Part shown: piece by piece, positions 1 to 8,173 of the stretch
How positions within the stretch are numbered: the stretch's first letter is position 1
How the letters are laid out: every line of letters begins with the position of its first letter
Source: Mangrovicoccus algicola
GTDB taxonomy: Bacteria; Pseudomonadota; Alphaproteobacteria; Rhodobacterales; Rhodobacteraceae
Reading direction: 5' to 3'
DNA length: 64,000 nucleotides
Assembly: GCF_014903745.1 (NCBI RefSeq)
Contig: NZ_JACVXA010000007.1
Span: 1-64,000, forward strand
Notes under the pieces: generated by a model
Databases searched by the model: none
What the model saw: only the letters and a program-made list of their open reading frames with translations
What the model was told of the DNA's origin: nothing
Position numbers and translations under genes: made by a program

Positions 1-1
1 C

Positions 2-640
2 CCCTCCTGCGCCAACGCCGCCTTCGTGGAATTCGCCTCGGCGCAGTATCGCAACCTGCATCCGGGCTGGACCTTCTTCGGCTGTGTCTCGCGCTATCTC
101 GACGAGCTGCCGGATGACGAATACGACCTGATCATCTTCGACTGCCCGCCGGCCATCGGCTATCAGTCGCTGAATGCCACCTTCGCGGCGGACGTGCTCT
201 ATATCCCCTCCGGGCCCGGCTACTGGGAATACGATTCCACGACGTCCTTCCTCGGCCAGCTGGCCACCGCGATGGAGGATATCTCGGCGGGCTATGCCTC
301 CCATGCGGCGGGCGCGCGGCTGGCCCTGCCCAAGAAGTTCCTCGCCATCCGGGTGCTGATGACCCGGTTCGAGCCCTCCAACGAACTGCACGAGGCGATG
401 AAGCGCGCCTTCCACAATGTCTTTGACGGGCGGGTCTGCGCGCATTCCATCGAGATGACCCGCGCGGTCGAACAGTCCGGGCGGTTCCAGAACTCGATCT
501 ATGAACAGGATTACCGGGAGATGACCCGCGACACCTGGAAACGCGCGCGCAAGAGTTTCGACGACGCCTACGCGGAATTCCGCGACACGATCCTGTCGGT
601 CTGGCCGGATCAGGCGAAACCGGCAAGGAAGGCAGGCTGA
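2..640 (+). CDS. parA: ParA-family partition ATPase, 3' part
   Basis: This is the C-terminal part of a plasmid-type ParA/RepA partition ATPase; the reading frame is open from the first bases, so the start and the Walker A motif lie left of the window. The block DLIIFDCPPAIGYQSLNA (Walker B region) and the following IPSGPGYWEYDSTTSF are characteristic of alphaproteobacterial plasmid ParA proteins. The GTG at 26 is internal, not the start. The gene ends one base before parB, so the two form an operon. In this family the ATPase moves ParB-bound plasmid copies over the nucleoid. The family call is firm; whether the replicon is repABC-like or another type cannot be read from this fragment. Confidence 0.9.
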   Translation, partial: PSCANAAFVEFASAQYRNLHPGWTFFGCVSRYLDELPDDEYDLIIFDCPPAIGYQSLNATFAADVLYIPSGPGYWEYDSTTSFLGQLATAMEDISAGYASHAAGARLALPKKFLAIRVLMTRFEPSNELHEAMKRAFHNVFDGRVCAHSIEMTRAVEQSGRFQNSIYEQDYREMTRDTWKRARKSFDDAYAEFRDTILSVWPDQAKPARKAG

Positions 641-641
641 G

Positions 642-1694
642 ATGGCGAAGTCCAAATTCGATATCGTCCCGGGCGTCTCGGCCCGCAAGGCGGCCCAGGC
701 CGAGGCGAAACCCGGCCCGATGAGCACCGCGATCCGCGAGACCGCGCAGACGCTGGACAAGGCCGAGGAGGACCTGCGCCAGCAGCGCAAGCGCAATGCC
801 GAGGAGGCGCGGCAATGGCGGTCCGCGATGGAGGAAGGCCTGATCCTGCTGCGCCTGCCGCTGGATCTGGTGCGGGCCGAGGACCTGGCGCGCGACCGTT
901 CCAATCTGGCGGAAGAGCTGAAGAGCCCCGAGATGGAGGAGCTGAAGCAGTCGATCCGCGTTCTCGGCCAGAAGGAGCCGATCGCGGTGCAGCAGACCGA
1001 GGAGGGCTATTCGCTGACCTCCGGCTGGCGGCGGCTGAACGCCTTGCGGATGCTGTTCGAGGAGACCGGGGAGGACCGGTTTTCGCTGGTCATGGCGAAG
1101 GTTCAGGTTTCCGCCCATGGCCGCATGGACCGCTATGTCGACATGGTCACGGAAAACGTGGTGCGCAAGAACCTGTCCCTGGCCGAGATGGCGGGGCTGG
1201 CGATGGCTGTGGCGGCCGATCCCGAGGCGGGGACGCCCGATCTGCGCGCGGCGATCAACCGGCTCTATCACGCGCAGAGCCCGGCGCAGCGCTCCTATAT
1301 CAATGCCTTCGCCCGGCTCCTGCAGCTGCTGGGCGACAGCCTGATCGATGCGCGCTCCCTGGCCCGCGACCTGGGCGTCCAGGTCGCGCGGGCGCTGAGC
1401 GACGACAACCTTGCCGGGTTGCGCAAGGCGCTGGATGAGGCCGAGGATCCATCGGCCCAGCAGAAGATCCTGCGCGACTTCGTCGAGCGGGTCGAACGGC
1501 GTCCGGATCCGCGGGGATCGGCCCGGTCCGGGGCCGCCAAGACCGAGTTCCGCATGGGGCAGGCGAAACTGACTGCCCGCCGGGGCGAGATCCGCATCAA
1601 GGCGCCGGTGGATTACGCCGAGGTGCCCCGCGAGGTTCTGGAAGAGGCCTGGCGTGCCTTCGAGGCGGTGCTGCGCGGGGAAAACCAGGGCTGA
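642..1694 (+). CDS. parB: ParB-family plasmid partition protein
   Basis: A 350-residue ParB/RepB/Spo0J-type protein. An N-terminal linker rich in charged residues (1-85) precedes the ParB/Srx-like domain with GQKEPIAVQ and SGWRRLNALRML (about 110-145). A helix-turn-helix region begins at TENVVRKNLSLAEMAGLAM (about 170-190). Start ATG is one base after the parA stop. Two palindromes that look like its binding sites begin immediately after its stop codon. In this family the protein binds parS, spreads or clamps on DNA, and stimulates the ParA ATPase. The arrangement parA-parB-parS supports a plasmid or chromid. No replication initiator was recognised downstream. Confidence 0.92.
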   Translation: MAKSKFDIVPGVSARKAAQAEAKPGPMSTAIRETAQTLDKAEEDLRQQRKRNAEEARQWRSAMEEGLILLRLPLDLVRAEDLARDRSNLAEELKSPEMEELKQSIRVLGQKEPIAVQQTEEGYSLTSGWRRLNALRMLFEETGEDRFSLVMAKVQVSAHGRMDRYVDMVTENVVRKNLSLAEMAGLAMAVAADPEAGTPDLRAAINRLYHAQSPAQRSYINAFARLLQLLGDSLIDARSLARDLGVQVARALSDDNLAGLRKALDEAEDPSAQQKILRDFVERVERRPDPRGSARSGAAKTEFRMGQAKLTARRGEIRIKAPVDYAEVPREVLEEAWRAFEAVLRGENQG

Positions 1695-1759
1695 GTTTAA
1701 CGGCCGTTAAACCGGCCGGGCGCTGCGGATGCCGGGATTTAACGGCCGTTAAATCCCGG
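1695..1759. promoter_or_regulatory. parS: Pair of parS-like palindromes
   Basis: Two perfect palindromes share the 16-base core TTTAACGGCCGTTAAA. The first (1695-1712, 18 bp) begins directly after the parB stop; the second (1732-1759) extends the symmetry to 28 bp. Their centres are 42 bp apart, close to four helical turns, so bound dimers would lie on the same DNA face. Position after parB and perfect symmetry fit a centromere-like ParB site. The second palindrome could also fold as a hairpin, but no T-run follows, so a terminator is less likely. Confidence 0.8.
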
Positions 1760-1771
1760 TGCGGGACGGGG

Positions 1772-2794
1772 TCATCCCTCCAATCCGCGCAGGCGTGCCG
1801 CCGTTTCCGGAAGGCGGTCCAGGCTGGCCCCGATGCGGGCCCGCCAGCGCGGCCCGCGCGACAGCGCCTCTTCCAGCGCCAGGGCCAGATCGTCGGGCCG
1901 GTCCTCCGCCAGCGCCGCGATGAGGAAGGCCGCCTGCCCGAGATCCTTGCGCGACTTGGCCTGGTCCGGTCCGCCGCGGCGGCGATCGGCGACGATCAGC
2001 TTGTGGATGGCGAAACGTTCGGGGCGCGGAACCTGCACCAGCACGCCGGAGCGGTAGAGGACCAGGGCCTGGATCGGATCGGCGATGAGGTAGTTGAGAT
2101 AGTGCAGCGCTTGGGCGCTGACGCCGAGGGCGGGCAGGGGACGGACGGTCTCCTCTCCGAAGGCGGGGGTCAGGAACTCGACCATGGCGGCGCCCCGGCT
2201 CTGCCGCCAGCGCCAGACCTGCCTGTCATGGATGCCGGGCACGGGCTCGAATTTCAGGGCCCGCAGGATCGTGTCCGGCGTTTCCTCGACCCGGTCCTCC
2301 AGCGCGATGGACAGCCGTTCGAAACTGGCGACGTCGACATCGCCGGTCTGCGCCAGCTCGTCCATGGAGAAGCGCAGCCCAAGCTCGCCCTGATAGAGGC
2401 CGTAGGCCGCGGTGCCGATCAGGGTGCCGCCCAGCCGGAAAAGCCCGGCACGGGCGAAGGCCAGCAGCATGGATCCCGTCTCCCGGTCCGCCGTGATCAG
2501 CCCCTCGGCACGGAGGATCCGCGCCAGCCGGGCCATGGTCCTGCGCCGCTCCTGCGCCCCGGCGCGCAGCCCTTCCGCCCCGGCGAGCCGCGCCCGCAGG
2601 GCCGGGCTGTCCTCGCCGAGATAGCGGCTTTTCATCTCGGTCCCGATGCGGAACTTGTCATAGAGATAGACCCGGCCATTGCGCGGCCTGGCCTCGAGGC
2701 TGCCGACATGACCGGCGGCTGCCTCGTCGAGCTGCAGCCGAAGCAGGTCCTGATAGGCCGCCTGGGCCGCGCGGGAGAGGGAGGGCATCGTCAT
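1772..2794 (-). CDS. GSU2403-family nucleotidyltransferase-fold protein
   Basis: A 340-residue protein resembling the GSU2403/NTP_transf_8 nucleotidyltransferase family. The sequence shows the expected glycine motif LGGTLIGTAAYGLY (about 121-134) followed by a metal-binding DVD (D152, D154), then a helical C-terminal half. I chose the ATG at 2794 because the alternative start at 2839 would place the N-terminus on top of an inverted repeat that looks regulatory. The biochemical role of this family is poorly defined; it may transfer a nucleotide to a protein or RNA. It is divergent from an unknown gene at 2941 and lies next to parS, a place where plasmid maintenance or addiction genes are often found, but a toxin role is only a possibility. 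Confidence 0.7.
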   Translation of the reverse strand: MTMPSLSRAAQAAYQDLLRLQLDEAAAGHVGSLEARPRNGRVYLYDKFRIGTEMKSRYLGEDSPALRARLAGAEGLRAGAQERRRTMARLARILRAEGLITADRETGSMLLAFARAGLFRLGGTLIGTAAYGLYQGELGLRFSMDELAQTGDVDVASFERLSIALEDRVEETPDTILRALKFEPVPGIHDRQVWRWRQSRGAAMVEFLTPAFGEETVRPLPALGVSAQALHYLNYLIADPIQALVLYRSGVLVQVPRPERFAIHKLIVADRRRGGPDQAKSRKDLGQAAFLIAALAEDRPDDLALALEEALSRGPRWRARIGASLDRLPETAARLRGLEG

Positions 2795-2812
2795 GGCCGG
2801 GGTTGCATCCTG

Positions 2813-2877
2813 TGTGCAGCATAAGAATCCATGCTGCACATCATGCAGGTGTGCAGCGATTTTTCAAGTGCTGCACA
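2813..2877. promoter_or_regulatory. Two inverted-repeat operators in a divergent promoter region
   Basis: The first dyad is TGTGCAGCAT, 8 bases, ATGCTGCACA (2813-2840). The second is TGTGCAGC, 12 bases, GCTGCACA (2850-2877). The half-sites are the same, the centres are 37 bp apart, and the pair sits between the divergent nucleotidyltransferase gene and the gene at 2941. This is the classic arrangement of an autoregulatory operator. No DNA-binding domain was recognised in either neighbour, so the binding protein is unknown. Confidence 0.6.
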
Positions 2878-2940
2878 TCCCCCGGAAACCGGGGATGCGG
2901 ATCCGGTTGAAGCCGCCCGTGCGACGCGTATATCGGGATC

Positions 2941-3585
2941 ATGGCACCCAAGAGCTTCTCCCTCGCCCTGCGCGACGACGGCACCGCGCGGCTGTCCTTC
3001 ATCTACCGCAAGCCCGGGGAACCGGGGATCTCGCGGCTGTCCTGCGACCTCTCGCGCCCTGGCCTGTCGCGCCTGATCGCCTTTGCCGAGATCTGCGACC
3101 TGCATTCCGGGCGGCGCCCGCGCTTCGGGCTGGAGCTGGAGGCGCTTTCGCTGCGCTGCCTGCCCGACGGGGTGCAGGTGCTGCGGCTGGGCCGGACCGC
3201 GCCGGCGGGGGCGGCCATCGCCTTTGCCGAGCTGCGCGAGGAACTGGGCGAGGCCACGGATCGCTGCCTGGCGCTGGCGCGGCAATCCGGCCGCGGCGGG
3301 ATGATCTGGGATCTGCTGCAGGATTGCTGCAGCCCCGGGATGCTGCCGCGCGGGGGCGGGGGCGATGCGGCCGATCACCTGCTGCACCGGCTGGCCGAGA
3401 TCACGCTTCTGTCGCTGGCCGGGGAGGCGGCTAATCCCAGGTCCGGACTGTCCCGCAAGCTGCGCCGCCGGAAGGGTTCGGCAGAGGCGCTGGATCACGT
3501 CCGGGCCGCCCTGGCGGCCCAGGCGCGGCTGTTGCACCATGGCGCCGTCCCCGCGCCGGCGATCCCGGCTGCCATTTCCGGGTGA
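2941..3585 (+). CDS. Hypothetical protein, 214 aa
   Basis: I do not recognise this family. The predicted protein is soluble, without signal peptide or membrane segment. The N-terminal half reads like a small beta-rich domain (SFSLALRDDGTARLSFIYR); the middle and C-terminal parts are alpha-helical and end in a basic stretch (RKLRRRKG) and an alanine-rich tail. Codon usage is like its neighbours and the frame is open through the whole GC-rich region. It starts 63 bases past two shared operator-like dyads and is divergent from the nucleotidyltransferase, so the two may form a regulated pair. The noncoding 283 bases after it hold nothing I can identify. Confidence 0.5.
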   Translation: MAPKSFSLALRDDGTARLSFIYRKPGEPGISRLSCDLSRPGLSRLIAFAEICDLHSGRRPRFGLELEALSLRCLPDGVQVLRLGRTAPAGAAIAFAELREELGEATDRCLALARQSGRGGMIWDLLQDCCSPGMLPRGGGGDAADHLLHRLAEITLLSLAGEAANPRSGLSRKLRRRKGSAEALDHVRAALAAQARLLHHGAVPAPAIPAAISG

Positions 3586-3868
3586 GGCATTGCCGCATAT
3601 TACCGGACATCGGAAAGCGGGGCAGGGGCGGCGCTTCATCGGTCCGGATGCCGCTCTATCCGCCGCGGATCAGGGACGCCCCTTCGCGCCGGATCAGGAT
3701 GGCGCCGCAGGCGCAACAGGGGTCGCATCTTTTGCCGGGCCTTCGTGACCGGCCGCCATGCCCTGTCTTTTCAGCGGCCTGAAGCGATCCGGCCCGGCCG
3801 GCGTCCTCCGCGCGCCTCCGGACCGGTCATGATGCCCGTTGCCGCGATGGCGCCGCAGCCGGCATGCG

Positions 3869-4936
3869 CTATTTCGGGGGAGGCGGGCGCAGCATGGTCT
3901 CTCCCTCTTTCATCGTCTGAAATCGATCATGGGCGACGCCTTGCCGGTCCAGGGCCTCGGACAGGTCACGTTCCGGTTGCGCGAAGCCTTCCGAAGCCAG
4001 CTGGAACGTGCCGAAATGCATGCCGATGCTTGTTCCGGCGCCAAGGTCCCGATGCGCGGTCACGGCCTCGGCGGGGTTCATGTGGAGCGGTTTCATGAAC
4101 CAGCGGGGCTCGTAGGCGCCGATGCCAAGGAGGGCGACCTCGGGCGGACCCAGCCTTTCCCGGATATCGGAGAACTGGGTGGAATAGCCGCCATCGCCAC
4201 CGAAGAACAGGCTGCGATCACCATCCTTGATGTAGAAGCTGCCCCACAGGCTTCGGTCGCGATCAAGGAGGCCCCGGCCCGAGGAATGTTGCGCCGGTGT
4301 CAGGATCACCCGGGTGCGGGAGCCCGCGCCCGCGCTTTCCCACCAGTCGAGTTCGCGCACATCCTCGATTCCGAGAGAGGACAGCAGGTCGGCATTGCCG
4401 AGCGGCACGACGAAGCTCGGCGCGAACCGCTCGTTCAGCGTCTTCAGTGTCGCCGTGTCGAGGTGGTCATAGTGATTGTGGCTGATGAGGACGAGGTCGA
4501 TGGCGGGAAGCTTGTCCAGGTCGATCCCCGGCCTCCGGATGCGTTTCGGGCCGAACCAGCCAACGGGACTGACGCGGTCGGACCAGACCGGGTCGGTCAG
4601 GATGTTGAGGCCCGGAAGCTGGATCAGGAAAGTCGCGTGATTGACAAACGTAATCGCCATTCCGTCCTGACCCAGGTCCTCTGCCAATCGGGGAACGCCG
4701 GTCGTCTCGGCGCGGGCGGGCCAGTCGGGCCGAGCTTCGCGGATCATCCTGAACACGTCGGAAATGCCGGGCGACACCTGATCGGCCAAGGTCGGGTTGA
4801 GGAACGTCTTGCCGTTGAAATGGTCGCTGGTGTCATAGGTCCGGTCTGGCGTGCAGCCGAGCAGCGTCAGCAGAAGAAACGCGATCTTTCGATGAGCGGA
4901 CCTGAATCGGGACGGGGCGGGTCTGGCATCAGTCAT
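3869..4936 (-). CDS. MBL-fold lipoprotein hydrolase, NAPE-PLD-like
   Basis: A 355-residue metallo-beta-lactamase-fold protein of the RomA/NAPE-phospholipase D-like group. A lipobox ends at C28 (LLLTLLGC), so it is probably a lipoprotein. The metal-binding motif HNHYDH is at 153-158, preceded by ITFVNHATFLIQ and followed by the FGGDGGYS and GMHFGTF blocks typical of this branch. Family members hydrolyse lipid or phosphodiester substrates; it is not a true beta-lactamase. Its start overlaps the end of the histidine-kinase gene by 8 bases, making it the third gene of a response regulator, kinase, hydrolase operon. A role in envelope lipid homeostasis under envelope stress is an inference from this context. 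Confidence 0.82.
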   Translation of the reverse strand: MTDARPAPSRFRSAHRKIAFLLLTLLGCTPDRTYDTSDHFNGKTFLNPTLADQVSPGISDVFRMIREARPDWPARAETTGVPRLAEDLGQDGMAITFVNHATFLIQLPGLNILTDPVWSDRVSPVGWFGPKRIRRPGIDLDKLPAIDLVLISHNHYDHLDTATLKTLNERFAPSFVVPLGNADLLSSLGIEDVRELDWWESAGAGSRTRVILTPAQHSSGRGLLDRDRSLWGSFYIKDGDRSLFFGGDGGYSTQFSDIRERLGPPEVALLGIGAYEPRWFMKPLHMNPAEAVTAHRDLGAGTSIGMHFGTFQLASEGFAQPERDLSEALDRQGVAHDRFQTMKEGETMLRPPPPK

Positions 4937-6227
4937 CGCGGTTCGGACCTGCGGCGATCGCGTCCGCCGGTCTGGGCGGGTAGCGGGGGATTTCCATGGT
5001 GATCACCAGCCCGCCCCCGCCCGGCAGGGCGGCGCGGACATCTCCGCCGTGGCGTTCGACGGCCTGGCGCGCGATGGCGAGGCCAAGCCCGTAGCCATCA
5101 TGGTGCTGTGCATCCTTGCCGCGGGAAAACGGCTGGAAGATCCGGTCGAGGTCTTCGGGAACGACGCCCGGCCCGCTGTCGGTGACCTCGATGGCAAGCC
5201 TGTCGGTTGCGGCATTGCAGGAGACCCGGACCTGCGTGCCCGGCGCAGAGTGGCGGACCGCGTTGCGGATCACGTTCTCCAAGGCGCGGTAGATCAATTC
5301 GCCCTCGACCTCGGCGGGGAAGGTGCCGCCGATATCGGTCGTGATGCTTATGCCCCGATCCTGGCCTTCGAATGCAGCATCGGCGAGAATATCGTTCAGC
5401 AGGTCGATCACGTCCAGCATCTGCGTCTGCAAGGGCACTCCCGAACGGACGGTCAGGCGCGCAAGGGTCAGGATCTCGCCGACCAGTGCATCGAGCCGCT
5501 CGACCTCCCGATCCATCCGCTCGAGCATCGGTTCCAGGCGGGCAGGGCTCTTGCGCAGGATCCCCACCGCCGCCTGCAGCCGCGACAGGGGCGATCTCAA
5601 TTCGTGCGAGACGTGGTGGAACAGCCGCTGCTGGGTCTCGCGGTGTTCCTGCAGCCGTTCGGCAGTCACGTCGAAATCCTGCCCGAGGGCGGTGATCTCG
5701 TCATTGCGGCGGGTCATCTTCCTGCCGATCCGCACGTCGAAACGTCCCTGGGCCAGCGCGCTCAGCCCGTCCCGTAGATCCTTGACCGGCCGGATGAGAT
5801 AGCGCGCCAGCAGGACGGCCGCCAGCAGGCTGGCAAGCAATCCGGCGAGGACAAGCATGATGGGCGCGACCTTGTCCGGAAGGAGCCGGTCATAGGGCTG
5901 CAGGGTGATCCGGAAACACGCCGCGCCATCGCGCACCGTCCTGGCGGCCTCGGTCGGGGCATCGGCGCAGTCGCCCCCGATCCTGTCGATGGCAAGCCCC
6001 AGAGGGTCGAGCCGGTTGCTTGTCCGGATGAGCTGCCGGACTTCATCCTCGCCGTGCTCGATCAGGGTTTGCTGCGCGAGGTCCAGCAGGATTTCCCGTT
6101 TCTGCAGTTCGAGCTTCGGCACCAGCGGCGAGGCCTGGAACTCCATCAGGACAAGCGTCATGCCGGCGATGGACAGGGCCAAGGTCAGCCATATGGTGAT
6201 GAGGAACTTTCGGAACAGACGCGGCAT
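4929..6227 (-). CDS. CpxA/EnvZ-like sensor histidine kinase
   Basis: A 432-residue membrane sensor kinase. Transmembrane segments at about 8-28 and 122-142 enclose a periplasmic sensor of about 90 residues, followed by a HAMP linker (RYLIRPVKDLRDGL). The HisKA box FHHVSHELRSPLSRL carries the phosphoacceptor H208. The ATPase domain has N box ALENVIRNAVRHS, G1 DSGPGV and G2 GYGLGLAIA. I chose ATG 6227, one base after the response-regulator stop, over an upstream frame extension that overlaps that gene. The periplasmic region contains two cysteines (GGDCAD and GAACFR) that could form a disulfide. It should phosphorylate the upstream OmpR-type regulator. Confidence 0.93.
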   Translation of the reverse strand: MPRLFRKFLITIWLTLALSIAGMTLVLMEFQASPLVPKLELQKREILLDLAQQTLIEHGEDEVRQLIRTSNRLDPLGLAIDRIGGDCADAPTEAARTVRDGAACFRITLQPYDRLLPDKVAPIMLVLAGLLASLLAAVLLARYLIRPVKDLRDGLSALAQGRFDVRIGRKMTRRNDEITALGQDFDVTAERLQEHRETQQRLFHHVSHELRSPLSRLQAAVGILRKSPARLEPMLERMDREVERLDALVGEILTLARLTVRSGVPLQTQMLDVIDLLNDILADAAFEGQDRGISITTDIGGTFPAEVEGELIYRALENVIRNAVRHSAPGTQVRVSCNAATDRLAIEVTDSGPGVVPEDLDRIFQPFSRGKDAQHHDGYGLGLAIARQAVERHGGDVRAALPGGGGLVITMEIPRYPPRPADAIAAGPNRDD

Positions 6228-6228
6228 G

Positions 6229-6948
6229 TCAGTCCAGCAAAAGCTGGTAGCCCTGGCCGCGCACGGCCTGGATCCGCGACTGCCCGTCCTGCCGCAATCC
6301 CAGCTTGTGGCGGACGCTGCTGATATGGACGTCGATCCGGCGGTCATAGGGCGTCAGCGGCTTGCCGAAAGCCTGTTTCGAGATGTCCTGCTTGGATACG
6401 AGCTGACCTGCCTTGCGGGCCAGGACCTCGAGCAGGCTGAATTCGGTTCCCGTGAGATCCAGCAGGTGCCCGTCCCATTCGGCCGTCCTGTTGCCGGGGT
6501 CCAGGACCAACCGGCCCGCCCGTATCGGGGCCAGCTCGGCCGTACCGGCGGGCTGGCCGCTGCGGCGCAGGATGGCCCGCACGCGCGCGGCCAGTTCGCC
6601 GGTGGAACAGGGTTTCGGGACATAATCGTCCGCGCCCAGGTTCAGCCCGGCAATGCGGTCGATATCGTCGCCCCGCGCCGTCAGCATCAGGACCGGAACC
6701 TGGCTTTGCCTGCGGATCCGTTGCAGCACCTCGATCCCGTTCATGGCGGGCATCATGATGTCGAGAACGATCAGGTCGACCGAGCTGGCCACGGCCGCGG
6801 CAACGGCCGCGCGACCGTCCGTGTTGGTCGCCACGCCGAAGCCTTCGTCGGACAGGTATTCCTGCAGAAGCGCGGTCAATTCGGTATCGTCATCGACGAG
6901 AAGGATCCTGGTCAAAGGCTCTTTCCCCATTTGAGTTGCGTCCTTCAT
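6229..6948 (-). CDS. cpxR-like: CpxR/OmpR-type response regulator
   Basis: A 239-residue OmpR-family regulator. The receiver domain has the acidic pocket VDDD (18-21), phosphoacceptor D63 (LIVLDIMMP), the LTARGDD switch segment and K in YVPKP. A C-terminal winged helix includes LTGTEFSLLEVLARKAGQLVSKQ and YDRRIDVHISSVRHKLG, as in CpxR. An internal ATG at 6930 is an alternative start. A perfect GTAAA-N5-GTAAA box 29 bases upstream, reading toward this gene, matches the CpxR consensus known from enterobacteria. This suggests that it autoregulates and controls the divergent RND efflux operon. Confidence 0.92.
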   Translation of the reverse strand: MKDATQMGKEPLTRILLVDDDTELTALLQEYLSDEGFGVATNTDGRAAVAAAVASSVDLIVLDIMMPAMNGIEVLQRIRRQSQVPVLMLTARGDDIDRIAGLNLGADDYVPKPCSTGELAARVRAILRRSGQPAGTAELAPIRAGRLVLDPGNRTAEWDGHLLDLTGTEFSLLEVLARKAGQLVSKQDISKQAFGKPLTPYDRRIDVHISSVRHKLGLRQDGQSRIQAVRGQGYQLLLD

Positions 6949-6976
6949 ATCGTGCCGGCACGGGGTGTCGTGAAGT

Positions 6977-6991
6977 TTTACCGAACTTTAC
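6977..6991 (-). promoter_or_regulatory. CpxR-type box between divergent operons
   Basis: On the minus strand the sequence reads GTAAA-GTTCG-GTAAA, a perfect match to the GTAAA-N5-GTAAA consensus described for enterobacterial CpxR. It lies 29 bases upstream of the response-regulator start and 115 bases upstream of the likely start of the divergent RND adaptor. Both the local regulator type and the position fit an autoregulatory and divergent-target site. Confidence 0.68.
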
Positions 6992-7105
6992 ACGCTCTTG
7001 ACCGCACTTGACGTTCACCTCGCTACAGCTGGTCGCGACGCGGATGGCGGTCGCCGGTGGTGGCCCGTCACCTGCCGAAGTCACCTGAACCGCCTGGACG
7101 TCACC

Positions 7106-8173
7106 GTGAAAACCCTGCTTGCCCTGCTGGCCGCTGCCGCGGTCGCGACATCTGCCATATGCTCCGCCGCGATGGCGCAATCCGACGCCCCGGCATTGAC
7201 CGTGTCGCTGGTGACCCCGGCGACGCGCGACTGGCCCGAGACCGTCCCGGCCAGCGGCTGGCTGGCCCCCTGGCAAGAGGCCGTGATCGCATCCGAGGCA
7301 GGCGGCCTGCGCATCACCGAGATCCTCGCCGATGTCGGAAGCCGCGTGACCAAGGGCGATCCCCTGGTGCGGCTGACGCAGGAGGGCATCCTCGCCGATA
7401 TCCGGATCCAGCAGGCGGCCGTCGAGACGGCGAAGGCAAACCTGACACGGGCCAGATCCGATGCCGACCGGGCGCGAAGACTGCGTGAATCCGGCACCGT
7501 ATCCCAGCAAAGCCTGACCGATGTCCTGACGGGCGAACTGACGGCGCAGGCGGCCCTCGCCTCGGAAGAGGCCGCGCTGGAAAGCCAGCGGATCAGACTC
7601 GACCAGACCGAGATCACCGCGATCGACGATGGTGTCATCACCTCGCGCGCGGCAAGGCTGGGCGCAGTCGTGTCGCCGGGAACCGAGCTGTTCCGGATGA
7701 TCCGGCAGGGGCGCATCGAGTGGCAGGCGGAGGTTTCGGCCCGCGATCTGCCCCTGCTGGCCGAGGGACTGGCGGTCGGGCTCGAGGGGCCGCATGGCGA
7801 AGCGTTCCGCGGCGCCGTCCGGCTGGTCAGCCCGACGGTCGATACCGCCACCGGCAGGGCAACCGTCTATATCGCCCTTGATGCCGACACCCCGCCGCGC
7901 CCCGGCCATTACGTGACCGGCAGCATCGAGCTGCAGGACACGCCCGCGCGCACCGTCCCTGAAACCGCCATCGTGTTCCGCGACGGGCTGAACTACCTCT
8001 TCACCGTCGGCCCCGACAACCGGGCCACGCGCGCGCGGGTCGAGACCGGGCGGCGCCGCGACGGCGAGGTGGAAATCACCTCGGGTCTCGACCCGTCGGC
8101 GCGGGTCGTCGCCTCGGGTGGCGCGTTTCTGTCCGACGGCGTGCTGGTGCGTGTGGCGGAGGCCGGGCAATGA
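7106..8173 (+). CDS. RND efflux periplasmic adaptor subunit
   Basis: A 355-residue membrane-fusion protein of the HlyD/AcrA type. The GTG at 7106 begins a clear signal peptide (MKTLLALLAAAAVATS, cleavage probably after AMA). A lipoyl-like half motif (EAGGLRITEILADVGSRVTKGDPLVRL) is followed by a coiled-coil hairpin (about 85-150), the second lipoyl half and a beta-barrel domain with the TVDTATGRATVYIAL segment. An upstream TTG at 6998 would lengthen the protein but would bury the signal peptide. The end overlaps the RND permease by 4 bases, so the two are translationally coupled. It should link the inner-membrane pump to an outer-membrane channel; no TolC-type gene is in the window. Confidence 0.93.
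   Translation: MKTLLALLAAAAVATSAICSAAMAQSDAPALTVSLVTPATRDWPETVPASGWLAPWQEAVIASEAGGLRITEILADVGSRVTKGDPLVRLTQEGILADIRIQQAAVETAKANLTRARSDADRARRLRESGTVSQQSLTDVLTGELTAQAALASEEAALESQRIRLDQTEITAIDDGVITSRAARLGAVVSPGTELFRMIRQGRIEWQAEVSARDLPLLAEGLAVGLEGPHGEAFRGAVRLVSPTVDTATGRATVYIALDADTPPRPGHYVTGSIELQDTPARTVPETAIVFRDGLNYLFTVGPDNRATRARVETGRRRDGEVEITSGLDPSARVVASGGAFLSDGVLVRVAEAGQ

Noticed and set aside
2941-3585. Possible replication initiator next to parAB
   Set aside because: No initiator motif of RepC, DnaA-like or RepB type was recognised in this protein; the replication gene is more likely left of the window.
3869-4936. Beta-lactamase
   Set aside because: The HNHYDH pattern and neighbouring blocks belong to the NAPE-PLD/RomA-like MBL branch, not to metallo-beta-lactamases.
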